NCBI RefSeq assembly: GCF_028606985.1
Contig: NZ_CP117416.1
Span: 1,712,001 to 1,776,000 of the forward strand
DNA from: Paenibacillus kyungheensis
GTDB taxonomy: Bacteria > Bacillota > Bacilli > Paenibacillales > Paenibacillaceae
DNA length: 64,000 bases
Direction: 5' to 3'
Shown: positions 25,281 through 33,883 of the stretch, one piece after another
Layout of the letters: the number at the start of each line of letters is the position of its first letter
How positions within the stretch are numbered: position 1 is the first letter of the stretch
Position numbers and translations under genes: made by a program
The notes under the pieces: model-generated
What the model was told of the DNA's origin: nothing
Seen by the model: only the letters and a program-made list of their open reading frames with translations
Database searches by the model: none

Positions 25281-26806
25281 ACAAGTTCCTCCCGGCCAGC
25301 GCTGGCATAGTATAACAATTCTTGTTGTGAAGCTTCTCCATAAGCAAAAGATTTCATGATTTTACCGTCACACATCACGAGAATACGATCAGCCAGCCCG
25401 ATCGCTTCTTCAAATTCACATGTGAGATAGAGTATTCCTTTTCCTTGAGCCGCTAATTCTCCGATCACTTTGAAAATATCACGTTTGGCACCAATATCGA
25501 CCCCTTTGGTCGGTTCATCTAATATAAAAAGTTCAGCATCGGTCTGCATCCATTTTCCAATCGCTACTTTTTGCTGATTCCCTCCGCTAAGATAGCCTGT
25601 TAATTGCTGGTCAGACGATGTTTTGATACCTAGCGATTGAATCAATTGATCCCCGTGCTGCTTTTCGGCTGATTTGGAGACCATACCAAGATTCGTAATT
25701 TTTTTTAATACAGGCAAGCTTAAATTATGCAATACTGATTCTTTGACCAGAATACCTTCTTTGCGACGTTCTTCAGGAACAAGTACAATGCCAGAGCTGA
25801 CTGCATGATAAGGAGTTTTGGAATGAATAGCACGACCATTTAATTGAATCGATCCTCGTTCCGGTTGATCTGCTCCGAATAAGAGTTTAGACAATTCTGT
25901 TTTGCCTGCTCCGACTAACCCCACTACAGCAACCACTTCACCACGCCGAACATCAAGATCAACCCCTTGCACATAGCGACCTGCCGCAAGATCAGATACG
26001 GTTAGTAAAGGTTCACCAATCGGTACAAATGTTTTGGGATATTCTTCTGCAAAAGCTCTACCGAGCATAGAGTGTACCACTTCATTAGCATTTGTCTCGG
26101 CTGTAAGAACAGTACTTACTTTTTTGCCATCACGCATCACTGTAATCTTATCGCACACTCTGAAAATTTCAGGTAATCGATGAGAGATAAAAATAACGCC
26201 AATCCCCTGTGCTTTGAGGTCTTCCATAATAGTAAATAAGCGTTCTGCTTCTTCCATACTAAGTGGAGCTGTCGGTTCATCGAAAATAACGAATTTGGCT
26301 TGTTCTGCCATAATACGTGCAATCAATACTAACTGCTTTTCGGCTAACGATAATTCGCTCACAGGCTGACGGGCTGAAATAGCAAATCCAAGCTTTTGTA
26401 AAATATCTTCAGCTTGTCGGTATATCGATTTCCAATGCAGAATCGGACTACCTTGAGAAGAAGTTAGACGACTTAATAAAATATTTTCGGCTACCGACAA
26501 CTGCGGAATAAGCGAAGTATCCACTTCTTGATACACACACTGAATACCGGCTTGCTTGGCGGCGGCTGGGGAATCAATATGAACTTGCTGACCATTAATC
26601 ACAATCTGACCCTGATCTGCTGTATAAGCGCCGGACAAAATTTTCATTAGTGTGCTTTTGCCAGCACCATTAGCACCGAGTAGAGCATGAATCTCACCGC
26701 TACCCACTGTAAATTCAACATCAGTTAATGCGGGCACATTAGCAAATGATTTGTAGATTCCGCTCATCACCAGACTGCTAGATGATGGTTCGATCGAAGT
26801 AGTCAT
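25277..26806 (-). CDS. Ribose-type ABC transporter ATP-binding protein, two fused NTP domains
   Basis: A 509-residue RbsA/MglA-type protein with two ATPase domains. The first (about 10-245) has Walker A GANGAGKST, signature LSLAEKQLV and Walker B FVIFDEPT. The second (about 265-500) has a degenerate Walker A, GLVGAGKTE, with LSGGNQQKV and LFILDEPTKG. Such asymmetric pairs are normal for sugar importers of this class. It lies between the binding-protein and permease genes and overlaps the permease gene by 4 bases. Confidence 0.92.
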   Translation of the reverse strand: MTTSIEPSSSSLVMSGIYKSFANVPALTDVEFTVGSGEIHALLGANGAGKSTLMKILSGAYTADQGQIVINGQQVHIDSPAAAKQAGIQCVYQEVDTSLIPQLSVAENILLSRLTSSQGSPILHWKSIYRQAEDILQKLGFAISARQPVSELSLAEKQLVLIARIMAEQAKFVIFDEPTAPLSMEEAERLFTIMEDLKAQGIGVIFISHRLPEIFRVCDKITVMRDGKKVSTVLTAETNANEVVHSMLGRAFAEEYPKTFVPIGEPLLTVSDLAAGRYVQGVDLDVRRGEVVAVVGLVGAGKTELSKLLFGADQPERGSIQLNGRAIHSKTPYHAVSSGIVLVPEERRKEGILVKESVLHNLSLPVLKKITNLGMVSKSAEKQHGDQLIQSLGIKTSSDQQLTGYLSGGNQQKVAIGKWMQTDAELFILDEPTKGVDIGAKRDIFKVIGELAAQGKGILYLTCEFEEAIGLADRILVMCDGKIMKSFAYGEASQQELLYYASAGREELV

Positions 26807-26914
26807 CGGATTCTTCCTTTCTTAATCGTTATCCATATAGACAAAATCCGGATCGGTCTCCTAAGAAACCGCCGGAATTGGAGTCTACTGTGAAGTAGAA
26901 ATAAGTATATTTAA

Positions 26915-28009
26915 TTATTTCCCAGCGACAGATTTTTCAAGTGCTTTTAGGTTATCTGTATTGCCTTGATCACTTTCACCCCAGCCTTTTACATATTCAT
27001 TCAGGTCGGCTGTTGTTACTTTTTTATCTTTTGGTAGATCATCACGCTGTACATAGACAGGTTCCAATTCTACTTTTTCGTCTTTTGTATTTCCATCGAA
27101 TTTTTGGTACAAATAACGAACTTGTACACGTCCGATCGTTGTTGGATCTACAGCAGCAGAAGCGATCCATGGACTATTTTTATCTTGAATCAATGCTAAG
27201 TCTTCATCACTAAGATCAATACCATATACTTTGATCTCATCGCGTCCTGCTTGCTTAATCGCATTACTTGCTCCTTTAGCAAATTCGTCCCATGCTGCCC
27301 AGACAGCTGTAATATCACCTTTGTTTGGATATTGTTTTAAAATAGCTTCCATCTGAGTCTGTGCATCTAGTTGGGCATTGTCTGCTGTACCGAAAGCAGC
27401 GATTTCTTTAATGTCAGGATATTTAGCTTGAAACGCTTTATAGGAAATTTGACGAGATTCCATAGGAGGGAAGCCAGCTACCCAGATTTTGACGATATTA
27501 CCTTTACCATTTGCATCTTTAGCAAGTTGGTCTAATGTTAACTCTGCCATTTTTTGATCATTTTGAGCTAGATTAGTGACACCTTGTACACCATCTAATG
27601 CAGAGTCAAATGCAACGATAGGAATATTGGCTTGCACTGCTTTTTGCACACCCATTGTTAGTGCTCCTGCATCGCCATGATCTAGTAAAATTCCATCAAA
27701 TTCACCTTGATTGACAGCCGCATCAAGAGCAGATGCCATTTTACTAAGATCATTATCTGCTGTAATAACTGTAACTGTACCGCCGTATTTCGCTACTTGA
27801 TCTTTTACACCATCGACATATTGAGCGGAAAATGTACCATTGTTCAAACGCATAATCAAAGCGATATTTTTACCTTTAAGTGGTTGATCTGTAGATGAAC
27901 CTGTAGCAGCCGTATCGTTACTAGCTGCACCGTTGCCGCAAGCACTTAAAGCGAGCACCAGAACTACCATTAATGTAAGCAAGCTAGCAAACTTTGAACT
28001 TTTTTTCAT
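26915..28009 (-). CDS. Sugar-binding lipoprotein of the ABC importer
   Basis: A 364-residue type I periplasmic-binding-like protein with a lipoprotein signal peptide: basic MKKSSK, a hydrophobic core and the lipobox LSAC at about residues 21-24. A Gly/Ala/Asn/Thr-rich linker follows. The domain has NIALIMRLNNGTFSAQYVDGV, ILLDHGDA, IVAFDSAL and YGIDLSDEDLALI, as in ribose, galactose and xylose binding proteins. It would capture ligand outside the membrane. Operon partners suggest methylthioribose or another pentose derivative. It is the first gene, preceded by GGGGG and a clear promoter. Confidence 0.88.
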   Translation of the reverse strand: MKKSSKFASLLTLMVVLVLALSACGNGAASNDTAATGSSTDQPLKGKNIALIMRLNNGTFSAQYVDGVKDQVAKYGGTVTVITADNDLSKMASALDAAVNQGEFDGILLDHGDAGALTMGVQKAVQANIPIVAFDSALDGVQGVTNLAQNDQKMAELTLDQLAKDANGKGNIVKIWVAGFPPMESRQISYKAFQAKYPDIKEIAAFGTADNAQLDAQTQMEAILKQYPNKGDITAVWAAWDEFAKGASNAIKQAGRDEIKVYGIDLSDEDLALIQDKNSPWIASAAVDPTTIGRVQVRYLYQKFDGNTKDEKVELEPVYVQRDDLPKDKKVTTADLNEYVKGWGESDQGNTDNLKALEKSVAGK

Positions 28010-28071
28010 TTTCTTTTCCCCCTGTACATAATCGCTTTAAAGCTTTCAAGTAATTTATAATGTTAAAATTT

Positions 28072-28100
28072 AATATAGAAGCTAAAACCAAGTATGTCAA
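28072..28100 (-). promoter_or_regulatory. Promoter of the ABC importer-mtnK operon
   Basis: On the minus strand TTGACA (28100-28095) and TATATT (28077-28072) are 17 bases apart. The leader of about 55 bases holds no SAM (S-box) riboswitch motif, unlike many mtn operons. Confidence 0.7.
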
Positions 28101-28340
28101 TGGGTTTTATTTTATTTGATGATTTTTGTCGAAAAAATGCAGTTTGAATATGATGTGAAAGACAGTATTTTGGGTTTTCGAGGTGCAGTTTATTCCTTGT
28201 TTTATAGCTATTTTTATTGTTATATTTCAAAAAAGAAAAAAATAGCCAGGCGATCGATATTTCAGCAATAGGTAGTATTCTATCTAGGAGATGATCTTAA
28301 TCTGAACATTTTGAACAACTAAGAATAAGAGTCTGAAAAT
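28101..28340. other. Intergenic region upstream of the surface locus, left part
   Basis: I see no gene in this AT-rich stretch. The full gap 28010-28772 also holds the importer promoter, a decayed repeat fragment (28341-28460), a strong terminator (28512-28545), and about 200 AT-rich bases without a clear promoter before the secreted-protein gene. Confidence 0.4.
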
Positions 28341-28460
28341 ATGGATAGCGAATCAAGTTCTGCACTTCAAGCATCAGGAACAGATACAGTATTCGAAGAC
28401 GATGTAGACTTCGATCTTTTGAGGAATAGTGAAGTGACAACAGACACGTATACGAAATAA
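28341..28460 (+). pseudogene. Decayed fragment of the 36-residue repeat protein
   Basis: A 39-codon frame encodes ALQASGTDTVFEDDVDFDLL followed by RNSEVTTDTYTK. This aligns with one repeat of the LPKTG protein about 2 kb downstream (SGTDTVVGDDLHVGVLDN, then a Thr/Ser/Asp linker). An in-frame stop lies 15 bases before the ATG and no ribosome binding site is seen, so it is probably the end of a degraded repeat-protein gene, followed by its terminator. Confidence 0.55.
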
Positions 28461-28511
28461 AAGAAATCAAATCAGATATTGCAACTCATATGTTGTATTA
28501 TCTAAATCACC

Positions 28512-28545
28512 AAAAACCCCTTCAAGATGTTGAAGGGGTTTTTGA
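28512..28545. terminator. Strong intrinsic terminator after the decayed repeat fragment
   Basis: AAAAACCCCTTCA and TGAAGGGGTTTTT form a perfect 13-base stem with a 6-base loop. Confidence 0.9.
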
Positions 28546-28755
28546 CGTATTAACAAGCATTTTATATAGATATTGGCTATAGACGCAATACGAATAACAA
28601 TATACTTAAAGTATGCGATAAGAATAAATATTAATCCTAAAAAAGTATAAAAATGGATATCAATGAGTAACCTAAAGGGTAATATATAAGTAATTAAAAC
28701 TTTAACTGTTGTAATAATTGTCTAAACATAGTTGTCTCAACATTCTTATATAGAA

Positions 28756-28775
28756 AGGAGGTGAAAGCTCCTATG
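28756..28775 (+). promoter_or_regulatory. Hairpin sequestering the ribosome binding site of the secreted-protein gene
   Basis: The ribosome binding site AAAGGAGGTG, a full match to the 16S anti-site, contains AGGAG that can pair with CTCCT just before the ATG (7-base loop). A short hairpin would cover the site. Confidence 0.4.
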
Positions 28776-30143
28776 AAATATCGAGTGTTAGCTTTATTGA
28801 TTGCTTTGTTTTTATATTATTTTACTCATCATGATATCGCACGTGCACATGGAGAAGTGCCTGATCCAGAATCGTCTTCAACTCAGACATCATCCACTGG
28901 TAATGACTCCTCGAAGTCAACACCAAGTCTAGTCGGTAATATAGTAAATAAAACAACAAGTACAGTTACAGATGTAGTACAAGACACCGTCAAAGGTACA
29001 ACCGAGACTGTCGACAAAACAGTAGATAATGTAGCCAACACAGTAACAGATACTACAACTCAAGTATCTACAACTGTAGATCAAGTTACGATAGACGTAG
29101 ATAAAGTTGTCAAAGATGCTGTAGATATTCCTGCTGATGTTATTACCGAGGTAGATAAAGCAGCAAAAGGACAATCTTCTGACGTACTGGGTAGTGTAAC
29201 TTCTTCTGTAGACCAAACTGTAAACAATGTTACAGGAACAGTGCAACATACAGTTGGAAATACAACCAATACAGTAACAGGTGTTATTGAATCTACTGTT
29301 CAAACTGCTAGTGATGCTGTAACTTCTGTTGTAGATACAACGACAACCGTTATCCCAGAAGTAGTACCTGTTGTTCCAGATGTACCGGTGATCCATCTTC
29401 CGCCGATTGTACCGCAGCTTCCAGTAGAAGTTACACCTACTCCGGTACCGGATGATGTGATAGCACCAACTCCATCTAAGAACACCAATACAACCCACCA
29501 TACTCAGAAAAATAGTACTCAAGGTAATCCGGAAATCACACCATCTTCACAACCGGCTCTACCTGCTGTCCCATCGGTTCATAAAGCAACCCAGTCCCCA
29601 TCAACAGAGGCAGTACAATCTTCACCGATTCATGAGTCTAACGATAAAGATCCACAAGCTATGATTGCATCAATTCAGAAAGGGACAACACAATATGTAC
29701 CTGTAGTCCCACAGCCAGTACAACCAAAAGGAAAACCTCAGTATCCTGCATCAAAAACAACTGCTGTACCATTGGATGAGACCGTATCGAATGTATCTGA
29801 TACAGATGTTGCTACAGCTCAAGCAATAGTTCAACCTCAATCAGAGAATATTCCTGCTATTTCAAGTGAACAAGGTACACAACCGGTTTCTCCAGCAGCA
29901 GCCATCTGGCTTGATGTTAAAGGTATTCAAGGATTAATCGTTGCGGGTTCTTCGAATGTATCAGAATTGTCTAATAGTAATACTTCCAATTCGCAAAATG
30001 TATTTGTCAATAATCGTTTGGCTAATTGGAAGCATTATCGTATCCATCTTTTAACGTATCGTGCTCAATCTGAGCATGGCAGTAATCAATGGACACATGC
30101 ACCACCAGGACAGCCACCACAGCAAGCTCCCTATTTTATTTGA
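28773..30143 (+). CDS. Secreted Thr/Val/Pro-rich protein of the surface locus
   Basis: A 456-residue exported protein of unknown family. The start at 28773 follows AAAGGAGGTG; a GTG at 28761 lies inside that site. The N-terminus (MKYRVLALLIALFLYYF) is a signal peptide. Residues about 50-190 are a repetitive Thr/Val/Asp pattern (units like VDKTVDNVANTV, VDQTVNNVTGTV), possibly a long beta or amphipathic structure. Residues about 190-330 are rich in Pro, Val, Ser and Gln (VVPDVPVIHLPPIVPQLP), as in wall-spanning segments. The C-terminus (RLANWKHYRIHLLTYRAQ, then Pro/Gln-rich) has no LPxTG motif. It lies 31 bases before the LPKTG gene, so the two are probably one operon. Confidence 0.6.
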   Translation: MKYRVLALLIALFLYYFTHHDIARAHGEVPDPESSSTQTSSTGNDSSKSTPSLVGNIVNKTTSTVTDVVQDTVKGTTETVDKTVDNVANTVTDTTTQVSTTVDQVTIDVDKVVKDAVDIPADVITEVDKAAKGQSSDVLGSVTSSVDQTVNNVTGTVQHTVGNTTNTVTGVIESTVQTASDAVTSVVDTTTTVIPEVVPVVPDVPVIHLPPIVPQLPVEVTPTPVPDDVIAPTPSKNTNTTHHTQKNSTQGNPEITPSSQPALPAVPSVHKATQSPSTEAVQSSPIHESNDKDPQAMIASIQKGTTQYVPVVPQPVQPKGKPQYPASKTTAVPLDETVSNVSDTDVATAQAIVQPQSENIPAISSEQGTQPVSPAAAIWLDVKGIQGLIVAGSSNVSELSNSNTSNSQNVFVNNRLANWKHYRIHLLTYRAQSEHGSNQWTHAPPGQPPQQAPYFI

Positions 30144-30174
30144 AAAAATAAAAAATTAAAGGGAGCGATTAACA

Positions 30175-32604
30175 ATGAAATGGTCAATGAAAACAATGGT
30201 AGCAACAGGTTGTCTAGCGGCGGTATTGGGATGGTCACAAGGAACAGTATCAGCAGATTCAACAAGTGATGCATTAGTACATGTTGATCTTCAGCACGAC
30301 GAATCTTCTTCAAGTACTGTTCAGGTTGGTATTTTGCAAAATAAAAATACGTCATCTTCAACAGACACTGCTGAATCGAATGCAGTGATTAGTATCCAGA
30401 CAGAAGATACTATATTGGGTGATGAACTAGACGTTGATATTTTGCCAGAAAATCATACAACTACGGCAACTGATCAACAAAATCATCAAGCTGTAGTGGA
30501 TGTGACAGGAACAGATAGTATCGTAGCAGACGACTTGCATGTTGGTGTATTGGATCAACACAACCAATCCATTAACAACAGTACCAATGACCATGACGCA
30601 GTAGTCGAAGTAAGCGGAACGGATACTATTGTCGGCGATGACTTACACGTAGGCGTATTAGATAACAACGATTCGTCTACAGACACTACGGATAGCAATC
30701 ACGAAGCTTTAGTGGAAGTGAGTGGAACTGACACTGTAGTCGGAGACGACTTACATGTAGGAGTGTTAGACAACACTAATTCTTCCACAGACACTACAGA
30801 TACTAACCACGAAGCTGTAGTGGAAGTAAGTGGAACGGATACTATTGTCGGCGATGATTTACATGTAGGAGTGTTAGACAACACTAATTCATCTACAGAC
30901 ACTACAGATAGCAATCACGAAGCTGTAGTGGAAGTGAGTGGAACGGACACTGTAGTAGGCGACGACTTACATGTAGGAGTGTTAGACAACACTAATTCAT
31001 CTACAGACACTACAGATAGCAACCATGAAGCTGTGGTCGAAGTAAGTGGAACGGACACTGTAGTCGGAGACGACTTGCATGTAGGAGTGTTAGACAACAC
31101 TAATTCGTCCACAGATACTACAGATAGCAACCACGAAGCTGTGGTCGAAGTAAGCGGAACGGACACTGTAGTCGGAGACGACTTACATGTAGGAGTGTTA
31201 GACAACAATAATTCGTCTACCGACACTACAAATACCAACCACGAAGCTGTGGTCGAAGTAAGCGGAACCGATACTGTAGTAGGCGATAACCTACACGTAG
31301 GAGTATTAGACAATAATAGTGATTCGTCTACCGACACTACAGATAGCAACCACGAAGCTGTAGTAGAAGTAAGTGGAACCGACACTGTGGTAGGAGACGA
31401 CTTACATGTCGGAGTATTAGACAATACTAATTCGTCTACCGACACTACAAATACCAACCACGAAGCTTTGGTCGAAGTAAGCGGAACCGATACTGTAGTA
31501 GGCGATAACCTACACGTAGGAGTGTTAGACAACACTAATTCATCTACCGACACTACAGATAGCAACCATGAAGCTGTGGTCGAAGTAAGTGGAACGGACA
31601 CAGTAGTCGGAGACGACTTACATGTAGGAGTATTAGACAACGCTAATTCATCTACAGACACTACAGATCATAACCAACAAGCTGTTGTGCAAGTAGCGAC
31701 AACTGATCTGATTGTAGATGCGATTGACCTTTCTATTTTGGAAAATAGCAGTCAGCAAAATGCGGAAGGTCAAACAGACCGTTCTTCTCTTATTTCAGTA
31801 GGGTTACTGGATAATGTATTGCCTGGTATCGATGTAGCTGTATTGGAAAATGTAACATTTACACCAACACCAAATACAGAAGATCCAGATACGACAACTC
31901 CAGACAACAATACACCGACGGTTCCACAACAACCAGATAACAATAACGGTAATGGAACAGAAGGCAATACAGGAAATAATGGGAATAACGGAAATGGCAA
32001 TAATAACAACGATAATGATACAACAAGTGGAAATAGTAATAATGGCTCTAATCCTAACAACAATACAGGCAATACCAGTGGCAACTCTAATGGAAACACT
32101 GGCAATAATAGCGACACAGCTAGTACAAATAATGGCATTTCATCTGCAAGTAATGGTAGTCGTGTACCTGTAGATGTATCTAGTGATATTGCAACATCTA
32201 ACCCTGTTCCTACTAGCACTGGATCATCTACTGTAACAACAACGTCTACTACTGATCCTAGTCCAGTAATGATTGACGATATGGAAGCAACAGCTTTGCC
32301 ATCCGATAATATCAATTCAAATCAACCGAATCATGTAATTACAGCTTCTGCCGATGTACCGCAATTGGTATCTTTATCTACAGATCGTTCTTCACAGCCA
32401 GCGCGTGGAGTCGTCACTGCGGCTACTGTAAATTCTAACAACGCAGATGCTACAACCAATATGTCTACACCTTCCTTATCTGTTTTGCCAAAAACAGGAG
32501 AATGGGCAGACTCTACAGTACTTTACACATTAGGTAGCTTGATGGTGATACTCGGATGGATCGTTCGTCGTCGTTCTTTACGCTTTGATCGTCAAGGACG
32601 GTGA
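30175..32604 (+). CDS. LPKTG-anchored surface protein with 36-residue repeats
   Basis: An 809-residue cell-wall protein. It has a signal peptide (MKWSMKTMVATGCLAAVLGW, likely cut after VSA), two diverged repeat-like segments, about eleven units of 36 residues (consensus core EVSGTDTVVGDDLHVGVLDN plus a Ser/Thr/Asp/Asn linker), a degenerate unit, an Asn/Gly-rich stretch (about 590-660), a Ser/Thr-rich stalk and a C-terminal sorting signal (LPKTG near residue 772, hydrophobic segment, RRRSLRFDRQGR tail). Sortase would link it to peptidoglycan. AAAGGGAG precedes the start. The adjacent sortase is the likely partner. The repeats are of no family I recognise. Confidence 0.85.
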   Translation: MKWSMKTMVATGCLAAVLGWSQGTVSADSTSDALVHVDLQHDESSSSTVQVGILQNKNTSSSTDTAESNAVISIQTEDTILGDELDVDILPENHTTTATDQQNHQAVVDVTGTDSIVADDLHVGVLDQHNQSINNSTNDHDAVVEVSGTDTIVGDDLHVGVLDNNDSSTDTTDSNHEALVEVSGTDTVVGDDLHVGVLDNTNSSTDTTDTNHEAVVEVSGTDTIVGDDLHVGVLDNTNSSTDTTDSNHEAVVEVSGTDTVVGDDLHVGVLDNTNSSTDTTDSNHEAVVEVSGTDTVVGDDLHVGVLDNTNSSTDTTDSNHEAVVEVSGTDTVVGDDLHVGVLDNNNSSTDTTNTNHEAVVEVSGTDTVVGDNLHVGVLDNNSDSSTDTTDSNHEAVVEVSGTDTVVGDDLHVGVLDNTNSSTDTTNTNHEALVEVSGTDTVVGDNLHVGVLDNTNSSTDTTDSNHEAVVEVSGTDTVVGDDLHVGVLDNANSSTDTTDHNQQAVVQVATTDLIVDAIDLSILENSSQQNAEGQTDRSSLISVGLLDNVLPGIDVAVLENVTFTPTPNTEDPDTTTPDNNTPTVPQQPDNNNGNGTEGNTGNNGNNGNGNNNNDNDTTSGNSNNGSNPNNNTGNTSGNSNGNTGNNSDTASTNNGISSASNGSRVPVDVSSDIATSNPVPTSTGSSTVTTTSTTDPSPVMIDDMEATALPSDNINSNQPNHVITASADVPQLVSLSTDRSSQPARGVVTAATVNSNNADATTNMSTPSLSVLPKTGEWADSTVLYTLGSLMVILGWIVRRRSLRFDRQGR
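30601..31680 (+). repeat. Ten near-identical 108-bp coding repeats
   Basis: Ten tandem units of about 108 bases encode the 36-residue repeats; two units differ by one codon in length and cancel out. A diverged unit precedes them near 30493 and another follows at 31681. Silent differences are scattered among units (GTAGTC/GTAGTAGG/GTCGGCG forms), so the array has been evolving by exchange between units. Unit number is likely variable between strains. Confidence 0.9.
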
Positions 32605-32610
32605 GCAGGA

Positions 32611-33249
32611 ATGTCCCAATTTGTAGCTAGATGTGGAACATTATTATTATTGCTAGGTATAGCGACGATTGGCTATACACTGTATTCCAACTGGCATACG
32701 AATCAAGTACAAGCTTCACTCAAGCAGACGTTTGCTACAGGATTGGATCAAGGTAGAGAAGTAGAAGCTAAGATACAATCTGTCGCAAGCAAAAGTAATA
32801 CAAATAAGCAAACATCTACGATCAGTCAAAATGTAAATGGTCTTCATGTACAGGGAATCCTTACTGTTCCTAAGTTGAATCTGGAAGCGGCTATTGTAGA
32901 AGGCGCTGATCCAGAACAATTACAATCTGCTTTAGGGCATATTCGTGGTGGTGGCGAAGCAGGGCAGACCAATAGCAATTATTCTATTGCAGGTCACCGT
33001 TCCAGTCGATATGGCAAGTTTTTTAATCGTCTGCATGAATTGAATAAGCATGATGCTTTTCAGTTACAGACATCCACAGGTAAGTATGATTATCAGGTCT
33101 ACGATATTCAGATTGTAGAACCGGATCAAGTCGAAGTACTACAACCTGAATCTGGGCAATCGATTGTGACGCTGATTACTTGCTACCCTGATCACTCCAG
33201 TCAATACCGTCTTATTGTCAAAGGAAAACTTGTCTCACAATCAACGTAA
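32611..33249 (+). CDS. Class D-type sortase
   Basis: A 212-residue sortase with an N-terminal membrane anchor (about residues 8-27), a spacer, and the catalytic domain. Catalytic residues are visible: His in SIAGHRSSRYGKFF, Cys in TLITCYPD and Arg in SSQYRLIVKG. TLxTC and the length suggest class D. The gene starts 6 bases after the stop of the LPKTG protein gene, so it is very probably the dedicated enzyme for that substrate. It acts outside the membrane, cutting between Thr and Gly of LPKTG. It is followed by a terminator. Confidence 0.92.
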   Translation: MSQFVARCGTLLLLLGIATIGYTLYSNWHTNQVQASLKQTFATGLDQGREVEAKIQSVASKSNTNKQTSTISQNVNGLHVQGILTVPKLNLEAAIVEGADPEQLQSALGHIRGGGEAGQTNSNYSIAGHRSSRYGKFFNRLHELNKHDAFQLQTSTGKYDYQVYDIQIVEPDQVEVLQPESGQSIVTLITCYPDHSSQYRLIVKGKLVSQST

Positions 33250-33304
33250 TAAGTAGCACAGATAGAGAGAATAGGTTTGTAGATGCAAGATCATAAAATA
33301 GACT

Positions 33305-33346
33305 AAGGCTTTCTTCGAGTACTATAACGAAGAAAGCCTTTTTTTG
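33305..33346 (+). terminator. Intrinsic terminator after the sortase gene
   Basis: AAGGCTTTCTTCG and CGAAGAAAGCCTT form a perfect 13-base stem followed by seven T. Confidence 0.9.
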
Positions 33347-33490
33347 TGAGGAGGGCTATAGATATTGGCAATTTTAGAACAGGTTCTTATAGAAAATTGA
33401 AACTTTTTGATTAGTTTACCGTAATACTAGAGCAAGACGCTAAAAGTGTCAGTAGATATTGGTTTGTTATAGAAAAGGGAGAGATGGATT

Positions 33491-33751
33491 GTGAAATGGA
33501 ATCGATTTTTTTCGTTACAACAATGGGCGCATGTATTTAAAAGACTGCCAAGCTTGTTAACCTCCCGGGAATTACCTCTAGGAGAAAAATTATTGTTTCT
33601 TATACCTGTGTTAACGTATTGGGTGTTGCCTGATGTAATGCCGTTTATGCCTATAGATGATATTGGAGTAACTTTATTAATGATGAATTGGTTCGTAACC
33701 CGGGCAGAGCGCAAAACAGCAATGGTCTATGAACACAAGAAACTTCGCTAA
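33491..33751 (+). CDS. DUF1232/YkvA-like small membrane protein
   Basis: An 86-residue protein starting at GTG with GGGAGAG about 8 bases upstream. The core LLFLIPVLTYWVLPDVMPFM, followed by PIDDIGVTLLMMNWF, matches the DUF1232 pattern with its conserved proline and aspartate pairs between two short hydrophobic helices. The tail is basic. The function of the family is unknown. It stands alone. Confidence 0.6.
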   Translation: MKWNRFFSLQQWAHVFKRLPSLLTSRELPLGEKLLFLIPVLTYWVLPDVMPFMPIDDIGVTLLMMNWFVTRAERKTAMVYEHKKLR

Positions 33752-33763
33752 GTAAAGTATTCA

Positions 33764-33825
33764 AATTGTGAATAGCATCATAGTTCACTGTTCCAATTGT
33801 GAATAGCATCATAGTTCACTGTTCC
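33764..33825. repeat. Perfect 31-bp tandem duplication
   Basis: A 31-base unit (beginning AATTGTGAATAGC) occurs twice in tandem without mismatch. Each unit holds a small inverted repeat, GTGAA/TTCAC. It lies just after the DUF1232-type gene. Confidence 0.9.
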
Positions 33826-33853
33826 AAGTCTATTTTTATAGTAGAATAAAATA

Positions 33854-33883
33854 AAGAGCGCTTGCGGTTCTAAGCGCTCTTAG
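33854..33883 (+). terminator. Possible terminator, perfect 10-base stem with weak T tail
   Basis: AAGAGCGCTT and AAGCGCTCTT pair around an 8-base loop, but the following bases (AGTCTTGCG) are a poor tail. Confidence 0.45.

Noticed and set aside
28010-28100. SAM (S-box) riboswitch upstream of the importer-mtnK operon
   Set aside because: The leader after the TTGACA/TATATT promoter is short and AT rich and lacks the conserved S-box core.
28929-29522. Minus-strand 197-codon frame opposite the secreted protein
   Set aside because: It is Cys/Tyr/Ile-rich low-complexity sequence arising from the Thr/Val repeats of the plus-strand gene, with no start signal.
30699-31661. Long minus-strand open frames across the repeat protein gene
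   Set aside because: They are mirror frames of the 108-bp coding repeats; they lack starts with binding sites, and the plus-strand product has a signal peptide and LPKTG.
31770-32315. Minus-strand hydrophobic 181-codon frame opposite the Asn/Ser stalk
   Set aside because: Leu/Val/Ser composition is expected from the complement of Asn/Gly/Ser codons; it lies fully inside the LPKTG gene.
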